Source: Rhodoglobus sp. (GTDB taxonomy: Bacteria > Actinomycetota > Actinomycetes > Actinomycetales > Microbacteriaceae). From it: a DNA stretch of 59,174 nucleotides. Positions 10,931-20,008 of this stretch are shown piece by piece. Made by a program: the position numbers and the translations under genes. The stretch lies in assembly GCA_025464445.1 (NCBI GenBank), contig JAODLY010000030.1:1-59174 (forward strand), in the 5' to 3' direction. Every line of letters starts with the position of its first letter. The stretch's first letter is position 1. Below the pieces are notes generated by a model. That model saw only the letters and a list, made by a program, of their open reading frames with translations, had not been told where the DNA came from and ran no database searches.

Positions 10931-11422
10931 TCAGTACCAGGGTGCCAGGCGGATGAGGCGCATCGCCTCACGCTTGACCTCAGGCACGAGCCCTTCGATG
11001 TAGAGGTGCCCGTCGAGGTGGTCTACCTCGTGCTGCAGCGCCTGCGCCATCAGCCCGGTGCCGCTGAGTTCCACGGGGTTACCGTCGAGGTCGACGCCTT
11101 CGACGCGGGCGTATGGGTGGCGCATCCGCGGAAAGTAGAAGCCGGGCACTGAGAGGCATCCCTCGTCCACGATCTCGGCTTCGCCCGAGACTTCGGCGAG
11201 CACCGGGTTGATGATGTACCCGATCACCTCGTCGATGTTGTAGCTGAACGCGCGCAGTCCCACGCCGATCTGGTTGGCCGCGAGTCCGGCCCGTCCCGGT
11301 ACCCGCACGGTGTCGATGAGGTCAGTCACGAGTGAGGCGCCGCGCGGGTCGCCGGGACGGATCGGGTCGCAGACGGAGCGCAACACCGGGTCGCCGAAGA
11401 GGCGGATTTGCCGTTCTGCCAT
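10931..11422 (-). CDS. def: Peptide deformylase
   Basis: Removes the formyl group from the N-terminal methionine of new proteins. 163 residues with the three metal-site motifs: GLAANQIG (motif 1, here preceded by GRA rather than the usual GVG), EGCLSVPG (motif 2, Cys ligand) and QHEVDHLDG (motif 3, HExxH). The start is ATG at 11422, five bases from the stop of the MinD-like gene upstream on the same strand, so the two are probably co-transcribed. It converges on the fadD15-like gene with a gap of nine bases. Confidence 0.92.
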   Translation of the reverse strand: MAERQIRLFGDPVLRSVCDPIRPGDPRGASLVTDLIDTVRVPGRAGLAANQIGVGLRAFSYNIDEVIGYIINPVLAEVSGEAEIVDEGCLSVPGFYFPRMRHPYARVEGVDLDGNPVELSGTGLMAQALQHEVDHLDGHLYIEGLVPEVKREAMRLIRLAPWY

Positions 11423-11426
11423 GAAG

Positions 11427-12782
11427 TCAGGCGTCCACGGGCGAGCGCACGCCGTCGAGCACTATTGCGGCGAGGTCCCGTGCGGCTTCACGCGTGAGGG
11501 GTCGTAACTGCCGGTAGTGGATAACGGAGCCGGTCGCGAGCATGGGGTCGTACGGGATGCGGACGATCTCTCGCACGCGCGCCGCGAAGTGTGCCTCGAT
11601 CTCTTCGATCTTGTCGAGGTTGGTTCCCTGGGTGGCGGTGTTCAGGGCGAGCACGGCATTGCTCACCAGTTCCGCATGGCCGTTGCTTTCGAGCCAGGTG
11701 AGGGTATCCGACGCCGAGCGCGCCTCATCCACGCTGCCCCCTGACACGATGATCGCCGCGTCGGCCCGCTTGAGCGTGGCGGTCGTCGCCGAATAGACGA
11801 TACCGCTGCCTGGGTCGGTGACCGCTATCGCGTAATAACGTTCCGCGATGTCGGCGACGACGTTGTAGTCGTCCTGCCCGAACGGCTCCGAAACCGTGGG
11901 ATCGGTGTCGGATGCGAGCACATCGAGGCGCGTCTCGTCGCGCGAGACGAGCGTCTCGAATTCGTCGAGGCTGGCTATCGAGCCCGAGCGGGTCACGACG
12001 TCCCGGATCGTTGCCCCGGTGGTCTTCGTGATGCGATCGGAGAGGGTGCCGCGGTCGGGGTTGGCGTCGATGGCGACAATCCGGTCGGGCCTCACGTCCG
12101 CCATCGCCATGGCAGTAAGCGTCGCGATGGTCGTCGTGCCGACGCCTCCCTTGCGGGAGACCAGCGCGACGAACCGGGTGCCGTCGAATTGCCTCGAGAT
12201 GCGCGCCTCGAGCGCCTTGCGCTGGCGCGCCGCATAGGAATCCCCCACGTTCACGAGATGCAGGGTTGTCGTGTAGAGCAGCTTCTGCAGCAGGCCTTCC
12301 GGCGCTTGCTTGCGTTCGCGCACGTTCTTACGGCTGCGCTTCCGGTTCTTGGCCGCCTTCGGATCGCTGGCTGTCTCGGGCTCGTCGGCCTCTTTCGCCT
12401 CGTCGGCCACCAGGGGCGGCGCCGGCGGCTCGGGTGCCGTGGCGATGCCCTTGCGGGCCCTTGGCCTGCGGGTGGTCACGTCGTCCGACTCCGGCAGGGC
12501 GGGAATGACCGGTCGGGCATCGACTGGCCTCGCGGGGAGGGTCACCGCGCGTTCGGGGATGACCGGGATCGATGTCGTGGTCGGCGCCGTCGAATCGATG
12601 TAGACGGGCACGATGGGCACATCCGCGATCGCGACGGCCGCTTCATCCTCGGGAGTCTCATGCACGGTGATCGGCAAAGAGACGGTGAATGTCGGCTCGT
12701 CGCCCTGAGTCGCGATAGCTATGCCCGGATCCTTGCGGGAGCCATGGGGCACACGCGTGCTCTCATTCCGCCCGATAGTCAC
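11427..12782 (-). CDS. MinD/ParA-like protein with altered P-loop
   Basis: A 451-residue protein. Residues 1-165 are low-complexity and Pro/Ala/Thr-rich, ending in a very basic stretch ([14 protein letters not shown]). Residues 200-445 form a MinD/ParA-type ATPase domain with [14 protein letters not shown]. The signature lysine (Lys211) before GG is kept, but the P-loop lysine after GVG is replaced by Thr216. The downstream parts [10 protein letters not shown] and AVTDPGSGI fit switch and Walker B regions. Similar disordered-plus-MinD proteins occur in actinobacterial secretion and TadZ-type loci, but no secretion genes are nearby. The ligand and function are unknown. It is upstream of def with a gap of four bases. 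Confidence 0.75.
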   Translation of the reverse strand: MTIGRNESTRVPHGSRKDPGIAIATQGDEPTFTVSLPITVHETPEDEAAVAIADVPIVPVYIDSTAPTTTSIPVIPERAVTLPARPVDARPVIPALPESDDVTTRRPRARKGIATAPEPPAPPLVADEAKEADEPETASDPKAAKNRKRSRKNVRERKQAPEGLLQKLLYTTTLHLVNVGDSYAARQRKALEARISRQFDGTRFVALVSRKGGVGTTTIATLTAMAMADVRPDRIVAIDANPDRGTLSDRITKTTGATIRDVVTRSGSIASLDEFETLVSRDETRLDVLASDTDPTVSEPFGQDDYNVVADIAERYYAIAVTDPGSGIVYSATTATLKRADAAIIVSGGSVDEARSASDTLTWLESNGHAELVSNAVLALNTATQGTNLDKIEEIEAHFAARVREIVRIPYDPMLATGSVIHYRQLRPLTREAARDLAAIVLDGVRSPVDA

Positions 12783-12878
12783 AACAGCGCCCTCTCAGTG
12801 CGTTACCCTTCGAGTTTACCAAATGCCCCGGCGCGGGCCTGCCCATTGACACAACCACCGCGCATGAGGCAAGGAGAA

Positions 12879-15800
12879 TCAGCTCTCGATCTCCAGGAGC
12901 AGGTCTCCCGCATCCACCTGCTGCGTCTTCGGGATTGCCAGTCGCCTCACGGTGCCGCCCACGCTCGTGGTGATCGCTGCTTCCATCTTCATCGCCTCGA
13001 TGGATGCCACGCTCTGCCCCGCCACGACGGTATCACCCTCCCCCACCTGGAGCGTGACCACGCCGGAGAACGGGGCAGCCACGTGCCCGGGTTTGGACGC
13101 GTCAGCCTTCTCGGCGGCCTTGCTGTCCACGGTGATCGAGGTGTCACGCACGAAGACAGGGCGCAGTTGCCCGTTGAGGGTCGCCATGACAGTTCGCATG
13201 CCTTTGTCGTCGGCCTCGCCGATCGCCTCGAGCCCGACGAAGAGGCTCACGCCCTTGCTCATCTCCACGACGTGTTCCACGCCCTGGTGCAGGCCGTAGA
13301 GGTAGTCGATGGTGTCGAGCTTGGAGAGGTCGCCGTAGGTCTCGCGACCCTGCAGGAATGTCTGGGTCGGGCCGGGGAAGAGCAGCCGGTTGAGGGCGGC
13401 GCGACGTTCTGTCGAACCGCCATCGAGGGCGACCCTGTCATCAGCCGTGATGGGTTCGACGCCGATCTTCGGGGTGCGCCCCTTGAGCACCTTGGTGCGG
13501 AACGGTTCCGGCCAGCCGCCGGGCAGTTCGCCAAGTTCGCCCGCCATGAAGCCGATTACCGACTCCGGGATGTCGTACTTGTCCGGGTTCTGCTCGAAAT
13601 CGGCAGGGTTGGCGTTTGCGGCGGCGAGCGAGAGTGCGAGGTCGCCGACGACCTTCGACGACGGCGTCACCTTGGGCGGGCGACCGAGGATGCGGTTGGC
13701 CGCGGCATACCAATCCTCCACCTTCTCGAACTGGTCGCCGAGGCCCAGCGCGATTGCCTGCTGGCGCAGGTTGGACAGCTGCCCGCCCGGGATCTCGTGC
13801 TTGTACACCCGGCCGGTGGGGCCGGGAAGGCCGGACTCGAACGGCTTGTACGCGTGGCGCACCGCCTCCCAGTACGGTTCTAGGTCTGACACCGCCTGTA
13901 GCGAGATGCCGGTGTCTCGCTCGGTGTGGGCGAGGGCGGCGACGAGGGCGGATGCCGAGGGCTGGCTCGTGGTCCCGGCCATCGGTGCGCTCGCGACATC
14001 CACTGCGTCGGCGCCCGCACGGGAGGCCGCCAGCAGGGTGGCCAGCTGGCCCCCCGCCGTGTCGTGGGTGTGGACGTGCACCGGAATGTCGAACCGCTCG
14101 CGCAGGGCCGTCACGAGGGTGAATGCGGCCTCGGCGCGCAGCAGGCCCGCCATGTCCTTGATCGCGATGATGTGGGCACCGGCCGCGACGATCTCGTCAG
14201 CGAGCCCCAGGTAGTAGTCGAGCGTGTAGAGCTTCTCCGCCGGGTCGAGCAGGTCAGCCGTGTAACAGAGGGCGACCTCGGCTACAGCCGTGCCTGTGGC
14301 GAGCACAGCGTCGATCGCCGGCTTCATCTGGGAAACGTCGTTGAGGGCGTCGAAGATGCGGAAGATGTCCACGCCGCTGTCGGCCGCCTCGCGCACGAAG
14401 GCATCCGTGACCTCTGTGGGGTACGGCGTGTAGCCCACGGTGTTGCGGCCGCGCAGCAACATCTGGATCGCGATGTTCGGCAGCGCCTCGCGCATGGCGC
14501 TCAGCCGCTCCCAGGGGTCTTCCCCGAGAAAGCGGAGCGCGACGTCGTAGGTGGCCCCACCCCAGGCCTCAACGGACAGCAGGCCGGGTGTGAGGCGCGC
14601 GACATGCGGCAGCACCGCCACGAGGTCACGGGTGCGCACGCGAGTCGCCAGGAGCGACTGGTGGGCGTCGCGGAAGGTGGTCTCCGTCACGGCGAGCGGC
14701 GTCTGGGCGCGCAGCGCGGCGGCGAACGCGACGGGCCCGAGTTCGAGCAGGCGCTGGCGCGAACCCGCAGGAGCATCCTTGGCCAGATCGACAACCGGGA
14801 GTTTGAGGCGCGGATCGATGATGCCATCGCCGTCGCCGTTCGGCTGGTTGACCGTGACCTCGGCGAGCCAGTTGAGCACCTTGGTGCCACGGTCTTTGGA
14901 CGCGTGGCCACGCACGAGCCACGGGCGTTCCTCGATGAACGACGTGCTCAGGTCGCCGGCGGCGAAGTCGGGGTCGTCGAGCACGGCCTGCAGGAACGGG
15001 ATGTTCGTTGTCACGCCGCGCAGGCGGAACTCGGCCAGCCCGCGCTTGGCCCGGGTCACCGCCGCTGTGAAGTCCCGGCCGCGGCAGGTCATCTTGACGA
15101 GCATGGAATCGAAGTAGGGCGAGATCTGCGCACCGGCGGCGACTGTGCCGCCGTCCAGCCGGATGCCGGCGCCGCCGGGCGAGCGGTAGGTCGTGATCTT
15201 GCCCGTGTCCGGCCGGAATCCCGCGGCGGGATCCTCGGTTGTGATGCGGCACTGGAGCGCAGCGCCGCGCAGGTGCAGGTTCTCCTGCTCGAGCCCGAGC
15301 TCGTTGAGCGACTCCCCCGCCGCGATACGCATCTGCGACTGCACGAGGTCGACATCGGTGACCTCCTCGGTCACCGTGTGCTCGACCTGGATGCGCGGGT
15401 TCATCTCGATGAAGAAGTGCTGGCCTTTGCGCTCGCCGACGGTGTCGAGGAGGAACTCGACGGTGCCGGCGTTCTCGTACTTGATCGACTTCGCGAAGGC
15501 GATCGCGTCGCGGTACATCGCCTGGCGCACGGTCTCGTCGAGGTTTGGCGCCGGGGCGATCTCGATGACCTTCTGGTGGCGGCGCTGCACTGAGCAGTCG
15601 CGCTCGAACAGGTGCACCGTCGTGCCCTGGGAGTCGGCGAGGATCTGCACCTCGATGTGCCTGGGGCGCACGACCGCCTGCTCGAGGAACATCGTGGGGT
15701 CACCGAACGCGCTATCTGCCTCGCGCATCGCGGCCTCGAGGGCGTCCCTCAGGTCCTCTTTCTTCTCCACCCGACGCATGCCGCGGCCGCCACCGCCGGC

Positions 15801-16280
15801 GACGGCCTTGGCGAAGATCGGAAAGCCGATGTCGTCCGCTCCGGCGAGCAACTCTTCGATGTCGCGGGATGCCGGGGTCGACTTGAGCACGGGGACGCCC
15901 GCCTCGATGGCATGCTCCTTGGCCGTGACCTTGTTGCCTGCCATCTCGAGCACGTGGGTTGGCGGGCCGATGAAGGTAATGCCCGCCTCCGCCGCCGCCT
16001 GGGCGAGGTCGGGGTTCTCGGAGAGGAACCCGTAGCCGGGGTAGATCGCGTCGGCCCCTGACTCCTTCGCGACCCTGATGATCTCGGCGACGTCGAGGTA
16101 CGCCTTGACGGGATGCCCCTTCTCTCCGATCTGGTAGGCCTCATCGGCCTTCAACCGGTGCATGGAGTTGCGATCCTCGTACGGAAAAACCGCGACCGTC
16201 TTGGCGCCGAGCTCGAATGCTGCGCGCATAGCTCGGATGGCGATCTCGCCTCGGTTGGCTACGAGAATCTTCGTGAACAT
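12879..16280 (-). CDS. pyc: Pyruvate carboxylase
   Basis: Biotin-dependent anaplerotic enzyme converting pyruvate, bicarbonate and ATP to oxaloacetate. At 1133 residues it is the full single-chain form. The biotin carboxylase domain (about 1-455) starts TKILVANRGEIAIR and has GGGGRGMR for ATP. The carboxyltransferase domain (about 530-800) has TTFRDAHQSLLATR. The biotinyl domain at the C-terminus carries EAMKME with the biotinylated Lys at about 1098. The start is ATG at 16280 with AAAGGA nine bases upstream. It stands alone, divergent from the parA-like gene. Antisense open frames opposite it reflect GC-rich codon bias only. Confidence 0.96.
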   Translation of the reverse strand: MFTKILVANRGEIAIRAMRAAFELGAKTVAVFPYEDRNSMHRLKADEAYQIGEKGHPVKAYLDVAEIIRVAKESGADAIYPGYGFLSENPDLAQAAAEAGITFIGPPTHVLEMAGNKVTAKEHAIEAGVPVLKSTPASRDIEELLAGADDIGFPIFAKAVAGGGGRGMRRVEKKEDLRDALEAAMREADSAFGDPTMFLEQAVVRPRHIEVQILADSQGTTVHLFERDCSVQRRHQKVIEIAPAPNLDETVRQAMYRDAIAFAKSIKYENAGTVEFLLDTVGERKGQHFFIEMNPRIQVEHTVTEEVTDVDLVQSQMRIAAGESLNELGLEQENLHLRGAALQCRITTEDPAAGFRPDTGKITTYRSPGGAGIRLDGGTVAAGAQISPYFDSMLVKMTCRGRDFTAAVTRAKRGLAEFRLRGVTTNIPFLQAVLDDPDFAAGDLSTSFIEERPWLVRGHASKDRGTKVLNWLAEVTVNQPNGDGDGIIDPRLKLPVVDLAKDAPAGSRQRLLELGPVAFAAALRAQTPLAVTETTFRDAHQSLLATRVRTRDLVAVLPHVARLTPGLLSVEAWGGATYDVALRFLGEDPWERLSAMREALPNIAIQMLLRGRNTVGYTPYPTEVTDAFVREAADSGVDIFRIFDALNDVSQMKPAIDAVLATGTAVAEVALCYTADLLDPAEKLYTLDYYLGLADEIVAAGAHIIAIKDMAGLLRAEAAFTLVTALRERFDIPVHVHTHDTAGGQLATLLAASRAGADAVDVASAPMAGTTSQPSASALVAALAHTERDTGISLQAVSDLEPYWEAVRHAYKPFESGLPGPTGRVYKHEIPGGQLSNLRQQAIALGLGDQFEKVEDWYAAANRILGRPPKVTPSSKVVGDLALSLAAANANPADFEQNPDKYDIPESVIGFMAGELGELPGGWPEPFRTKVLKGRTPKIGVEPITADDRVALDGGSTERRAALNRLLFPGPTQTFLQGRETYGDLSKLDTIDYLYGLHQGVEHVVEMSKGVSLFVGLEAIGEADDKGMRTVMATLNGQLRPVFVRDTSITVDSKAAEKADASKPGHVAAPFSGVVTLQVGEGDTVVAGQSVASIEAMKMEAAITTSVGGTVRRLAIPKTQQVDAGDLLLEIES

Positions 16281-16399
16281 CCGGTCCTTTCGACGCTTCC
16301 CAGCCTAGGGTGCGAGAACGCTGGCAATTCCCTCAGGCAACGCCCGAATCGGGCCACGATTTAGGTTCTTTAACAGTAGTGAAGGTATCGTCGTTACTC

Positions 16400-17209
16400 G
16401 TGCATGTACTTAGCGTCAGCTCCCTCAAGGGAGGCGTGGGAAAGACCACAGTGACGCTCGGGCTCGCCTCTGCCGCCTTCGCCCGCGGCCTCCGTACTCT
16501 CGTTGTCGACCTCGACCCCCAATCCGACGTCTCGACCGGCATGGACATCGAGGTCGGCGGCCACCTCAACATCGCCGATGTGCTCGCCTCCCCCAAGGAG
16601 AAGATCGTGCGGGCCGCGATCGCCCCCAGCGGATGGACCAAAGGGCGTCCCGGCAAGGTGGACGTGCTCATCGGTTCGCCGTCCGCAATCAATTTCGACG
16701 GGCCGCACCCCAGCATCCGCGACATCTGGAAGCTCGAGGAGGCACTCGCCAACGTCGAGGCCGACTACGACCTCGTGCTCATCGACTGCGCACCGTCGCT
16801 CAACGCGCTGACGCGCACGGCATGGGCGGCGAGCGACAGGGTGACGATCGTCACAGAACCCGGCCTGTTCTCGGTGGCCGCCGCCGACCGCGCCCTGCGC
16901 GCGATCGAGGAGATCCGCCGCGGCCTCTCCCCGAGGCTGCAGCCGCTCGGCATCATCGTCAACCGGCTGCGCGTGCAATCGCTCGAGCACCAGTTCCGGA
17001 TCAAGGAGCTGCGCGACATGTTCGGCCCGCTCGTGCTCAGCCCGCAGTTGCCGGAGCGCACGTCGCTACAGCAGGCTCAGGGCGCGGCGAAGCCGCTGCA
17101 CGTCTGGCCCGGTGAGAGCGCGCAGGAGATGGCGCGCAACTTCGACCAGCTGCTCGAACGCGTGATGCGCACCGCCCGCATCGGCGAGTTCGCTAACGAG
17201 CCCGTTTAG
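16400..17209 (+). CDS. ParA-family ATPase
   Basis: A 269-residue deviant-Walker ATPase. The GTG at 16400 gives VHVLSVSSLKGGVGKTT, the usual opening of this protein type; the frame is open from 16310, and a second GTG at 16379 is possible. The Walker motif KGGVGKTT, switch VVDLDPQSD and Walker B DLVLIDCAPS are intact. No parB is adjacent, so this is probably not the chromosomal partition gene. The second ParA, at 46433-47320, sits in the scp operon. Orphan ParA proteins of this kind position other cargo in the cell, which is only inferred here. It converges on the merR-like gene across a strong palindrome. Confidence 0.85.
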   Translation: MHVLSVSSLKGGVGKTTVTLGLASAAFARGLRTLVVDLDPQSDVSTGMDIEVGGHLNIADVLASPKEKIVRAAIAPSGWTKGRPGKVDVLIGSPSAINFDGPHPSIRDIWKLEEALANVEADYDLVLIDCAPSLNALTRTAWAASDRVTIVTEPGLFSVAAADRALRAIEEIRRGLSPRLQPLGIIVNRLRVQSLEHQFRIKELRDMFGPLVLSPQLPERTSLQQAQGAAKPLHVWPGESAQEMARNFDQLLERVMRTARIGEFANEPV

Positions 17210-17272
17210 CCCGACCCTCGGGGCGACCCCCCCCACGCAGCCAAAGCCCCTCCCGTTCAACCGGCCGCCGTG

Positions 17273-17329
17273 TGAGGTGCGGCAATGTGTCCTTCCCCGG
17301 ATCAGGGAAGCACGAAATGGCGCACCTCA
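17273..17329. repeat. 57-bp imperfect palindrome between convergent genes
   Basis: The outer arms TGAGGTGCG (17273-17281) and CGCACCTCA (17321-17329) are exact complements. Inside them CTTCCC (17292-17297) pairs with GGGAAG (17305-17310), and most bases between the two stems also pair. It lies in the 188-base gap between the ends of the parA-like and merR-like genes, so it may terminate transcription from both sides. The length and regularity also fit a REP-type or miniature mobile element. Confidence 0.6.
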
Positions 17330-17397
17330 GCGCGCGAGTTCGACGGTGACGTGGGGTGAGATGAGGTGAGGGTGGCGACGGGAGGCGTGAGCGCGGG

Positions 17398-17946
17398 CTA
17401 GGAAGCGCGGACTGCCCTGCGACGTGCCAGCTCGTCCATCGGGTCTTCGCCCTTGACGGAGTCGAGCTCGACGAGGTCGTGCTCGACCTCGCGCAGCACC
17501 TTGCCGACGGCGATGCCGAAGACGCCCTGGCCGCGGCTGACGAGGTCGATGACCTCATCGCTCGACGTGCACAGGTAGACGCTTGCGCCATCGCTCATGA
17601 GCGTGGTCTGGGCGAGGTCGTTGATGCCCGACTCCCGCAGCTGGTTGACGGCGACACGGATCTGCTGCAGCGAGATGCCGGTGTCGAGCAGGCGCTTGAC
17701 GAGCTTGAGCACGAGGATGTCGCGGAACCCGTAGAGGCGCTGCGAGCCGGAGCCGGCCGCCCCGCGTACCGTCGGCTCCACGAGTTGCGTGCGGGCCCAG
17801 TAGTCCAGTTGGCGGTAGCTGATGCCTGCCGCGCGGGCAGCGATCGCTCCACGGTAGCCGGCGTCGATATCCAGGTCCGGCATGCCGTCGGTGAACAGGA
17901 GGCCGAGGTCATAGCGGGAATCCTCGCTACGGCTGAGTTCACTCAT
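17398..17946 (-). CDS. MerR-family transcriptional regulator (Rv1830-like)
   Basis: 182 residues. The MerR helix-turn-helix starts near residue 30 with the family sequence GYRGAIAARAAGISYRQLDYWAR, then LVEPTVRG and GSQRLYGFRDILVLKLVKRLLDTGISLQQIR. The C-terminal half has the actinobacterial Rv1830-type region (VYLCTSSDEVIDLVSRGQGVFGIAVGK). It is last in a minus-strand series pgsA, garA, ftsR, merR, as in M. tuberculosis Rv1822-Rv1830, but is separated from ftsR by 208 bases and has its own upstream dyads, so it is probably transcribed separately. Targets are unknown from this window. Confidence 0.88.
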   Translation of the reverse strand: MSELSRSEDSRYDLGLLFTDGMPDLDIDAGYRGAIAARAAGISYRQLDYWARTQLVEPTVRGAAGSGSQRLYGFRDILVLKLVKRLLDTGISLQQIRVAVNQLRESGINDLAQTTLMSDGASVYLCTSSDEVIDLVSRGQGVFGIAVGKVLREVEHDLVELDSVKGEDPMDELARRRAVRAS

Positions 17947-17987
17947 GGCATCCCCTAATTTTCACTGCATGCAACACCGTGACTAAC

Positions 17988-18016
17988 CTTCAAGTTGAAG
18001 TTGACACTTAGTGTTC
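17988..18016. promoter_or_regulatory. Two adjacent dyads upstream of the merR gene (candidate operator)
   Basis: CTTCAAGTTGAAG at 17988-18000 is a perfect 13-bp palindrome. It is followed at once by GACACTTAGTGTTC at 18003-18016, a near-perfect one. Both lie 42-70 bases upstream of the MerR start, in the intergenic region, where MerR proteins usually bind. Autoregulation or FtsR binding is inferred. Confidence 0.5.
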
Positions 18017-18154
18017 TGGTGTAACCCCACGGTACCCACGCCCCGCTGCCCCCGTGCACGTCATACCCGGCGTGTCGAAAAGGACGCAACGCGCAAACGC
18101 CGCGCCGAAGCCCTCCGTCGCTGTTGCCACGATGACTTCGGTGTACCGAACGTA

Positions 18155-18853
18155 CTACGAATCGAGCCTGCTCAGGGCCGATCGGATGAGACTGCTGCGA
18201 ACAATTTCGAGCTGTCCCGCGATCTCCCTGGCCATCTCCGCCGCACGGGCCCTGCTCGAGGCATCCTTGCGCCGCGCGACGGGCATGAGCGCGTTCTCGA
18301 TGAGCCCGAGTTCGCGCTCTGCTGCCGCGCGGAAGCCTCGAAGATGACGGGGTTCGATGCCGGAGCGCTGCAGTTCGACGAGCGACTTGAGCACGGCGAG
18401 CGCATCCTCGCCGAACAGGTCGGCCGGCATGATGAGCGAGGCGGTTATCGCGTCACCGAGGAGCATGGCGTTGGCGCCGGCCTCACGAATCAGCTCATCG
18501 CGCTTGAACCTGCGCTCGGAGGACAGCATGGATGGCGCGGCGATCGTGCCACCCGGGAGCTCCGGCGTGTGGCCGGCATCCATCTCGCCGAGGTAACCCC
18601 TGATCACCTTGAGCGGCAGGTAGTGATCGCGCTGCATCGTCAGCACGAACCGGAGCCGATCCATATCCGTGGGCGAGAACTTGCGATAGCCGGACTCTGT
18701 GCGGGCCGGGGCGACGAGCTGGCGCTCCTCGAGAAAGCGCAGCTTCGACGGGGTGAGGTCGGGGAACTCGGGGTTGAGCTTGGCGAGCACCTGCCCGATG
18801 CTCAAGAGACTTGTGCCCCCAGGCGTCCTCGCCTGGGTTGCCAGCCGAGCCAC
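18155..18853 (-). CDS. ftsR: MerR-type regulator FtsR (Rv1828 homolog)
   Basis: 232 residues with a MerR-type DNA-binding domain at about 15-85: LLSIGQVLAKLNPEFPDLTPSKLRFLEERQLV, then SGYRKFSPTDMDRLRFVLTMQRDHYLPLKVI. It is longer than a usual MerR head and matches the Rv1828 family. In Corynebacterium glutamicum the homolog FtsR activates ftsZ, so a role in cell-division control is likely. The start overlaps the stop of garA by one base, indicating co-transcription and translational coupling with the FHA protein. The C-terminal half is helical and probably the dimerisation region. Confidence 0.85.
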   Translation of the reverse strand: MARLATQARTPGGTSLLSIGQVLAKLNPEFPDLTPSKLRFLEERQLVAPARTESGYRKFSPTDMDRLRFVLTMQRDHYLPLKVIRGYLGEMDAGHTPELPGGTIAAPSMLSSERRFKRDELIREAGANAMLLGDAITASLIMPADLFGEDALAVLKSLVELQRSGIEPRHLRGFRAAAERELGLIENALMPVARRKDASSRARAAEMAREIAGQLEIVRSSLIRSALSRLDS

Positions 18854-19335
18854 TACCGGCCAGCCAGGTGTGCGAGATCCAGTCGCGATGCGTAAAACGT
18901 CAAGCGGAACTTTCCCACCTGTACTTCTGCCCCGTCGCTGAGCAACGCCGTGTCAATGCGCACGCCATCGAAGTACGTGCCATTGAGTGAGCCGAGGTCT
19001 TTGACCTGGAAGCTCGAGCCGTGCCTGATGAACTCCGCGTGCCTGCGCGAGACCGTCACATCATCGAGAAAGATGTCAGCTTCGGGATGCCGCCCGACAG
19101 TCGTGACATCAGCATCGAGAAGAAACCGGGCGCCGACGTTCGGCCCGCGACGCACAACGAGCAGCGCAGACCGGGACGGCAACGCCGAGATCGCTTCGAG
19201 CTCCTCTGCCGAGACATCCCCGTCGAGAGCCGCGAGCTGCGCGCCGAAATCGTCACCGTAGTGCACCGTGGAATCGCCAGACTCGCCCGGAGGCACGTCG
19301 GCGGGGGCGTTATCCGGACTTTCGGAATCGACCAT
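18853..19335 (-). CDS. garA: FHA-domain protein of the GarA/OdhI type
   Basis: 160 residues, with the FHA fold at about 57-150: TTVGRHPEADIFLDD, then VSRRHAEF and LGSLNGTYFDG. The phosphothreonine-binding residues Arg82, Ser96 and Asn118 are in place. GarA/OdhI bind and inhibit 2-oxoglutarate dehydrogenase and are switched off by kinase phosphorylation of an N-terminal ETTS motif. That motif is not present: the corresponding stretch is DSTVHYGDDF near residues 21-30, which keeps one Ser and one Thr. The gene lies between pgsA and ftsR as in M. tuberculosis Rv1822-Rv1828. Control of central carbon flux is inferred from the family. Confidence 0.88.
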   Translation of the reverse strand: MVDSESPDNAPADVPPGESGDSTVHYGDDFGAQLAALDGDVSAEELEAISALPSRSALLVVRRGPNVGARFLLDADVTTVGRHPEADIFLDDVTVSRRHAEFIRHGSSFQVKDLGSLNGTYFDGVRIDTALLSDGAEVQVGKFRLTFYASRLDLAHLAGR

Positions 19336-19346
19336 CGTGAACCTCC

Positions 19347-19949
19347 CTAGCTGTTTAGAGTATCGGATTCAGCGGCTGGCTCGGCCCGTGGAATCCGAAT
19401 AATCCTGACCGTTTGCGCGAGATACACGATGCCAGCCCACCAGTAGAGGAAAACGCCCCAGAGCACGAAGGCCCAACCGATCGGGTTGGCGATGGCTGCG
19501 GCATCCGGAAACGCCTGGCCGATCATGAGGATCGGCAGCGCGTAGAAAAGGAAGAGCGTCGCCATCTTGCCGAGGTGGTGAACGGGCAGGGGCCCGTAAC
19601 CGAAGTTGGCGCCCGCAATGCCAAGCACCAGCAGCATGACATCGCGTGCCACGATCACGATGAACAGCCACCAGGGGATGACGCCGCGCACGGCGAAGCC
19701 CACGAGGGCGGCGAAGATGAACAGCCGGTCGGCGGCGGGGTCGAGCAACTGGCCCAGCCGGGAGACCTGGTGGAACCGTCGGGCTATCTGGCCGTCGAGA
19801 AAGTCGGTCACGCTCGAGATGACGAGAACGAGCAGCGCATAGCCGTCTTGTCCGCCGATGATCAGCACGAGGAAGACCGGCACCAAAAGCAACCGGATGA
19901 AGCTCAGGACGTTGGGAATCGTCAGCACCCTGTGGCTGACCTCACTCAC
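19347..19949 (-). CDS. pgsA: CDP-alcohol phosphatidyltransferase (PgsA2-like)
   Basis: An integral membrane enzyme that transfers a phosphatidyl group from CDP-diacylglycerol to an alcohol such as glycerol-3-phosphate. The full family motif is visible as TDFLDGQIARRF followed by GQLLDPAADR. Four to six membrane segments follow across 200 residues. The chosen start is the GTG at 19949, eight bases after GGGAG; a GTG at 19964 is also possible, and the frame upstream of that is Arg-rich and not coding. It leads the garA-ftsR group with an 11-base gap. The position corresponds to Rv1822 (pgsA2). The acceptor alcohol is not certain from sequence. Confidence 0.85.
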   Translation of the reverse strand: MSEVSHRVLTIPNVLSFIRLLLVPVFLVLIIGGQDGYALLVLVISSVTDFLDGQIARRFHQVSRLGQLLDPAADRLFIFAALVGFAVRGVIPWWLFIVIVARDVMLLVLGIAGANFGYGPLPVHHLGKMATLFLFYALPILMIGQAFPDAAAIANPIGWAFVLWGVFLYWWAGIVYLAQTVRIIRIPRAEPAAESDTLNS

Positions 19950-20008
19950 CCTGTTGGCTCCCACGATGCACGAGTCTAGCCACCGCCCGACAGGAATAGG
20001 ATGCCCAA

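Noticed and set aside
13926-15593. A 555-codon open frame opposite the pyruvate carboxylase gene
   Set aside because: It is a mirror of codon bias in a GC-rich gene; the translation is rich in Arg, Gly and His with no domain, and pyruvate carboxylase is intact on the other strand.
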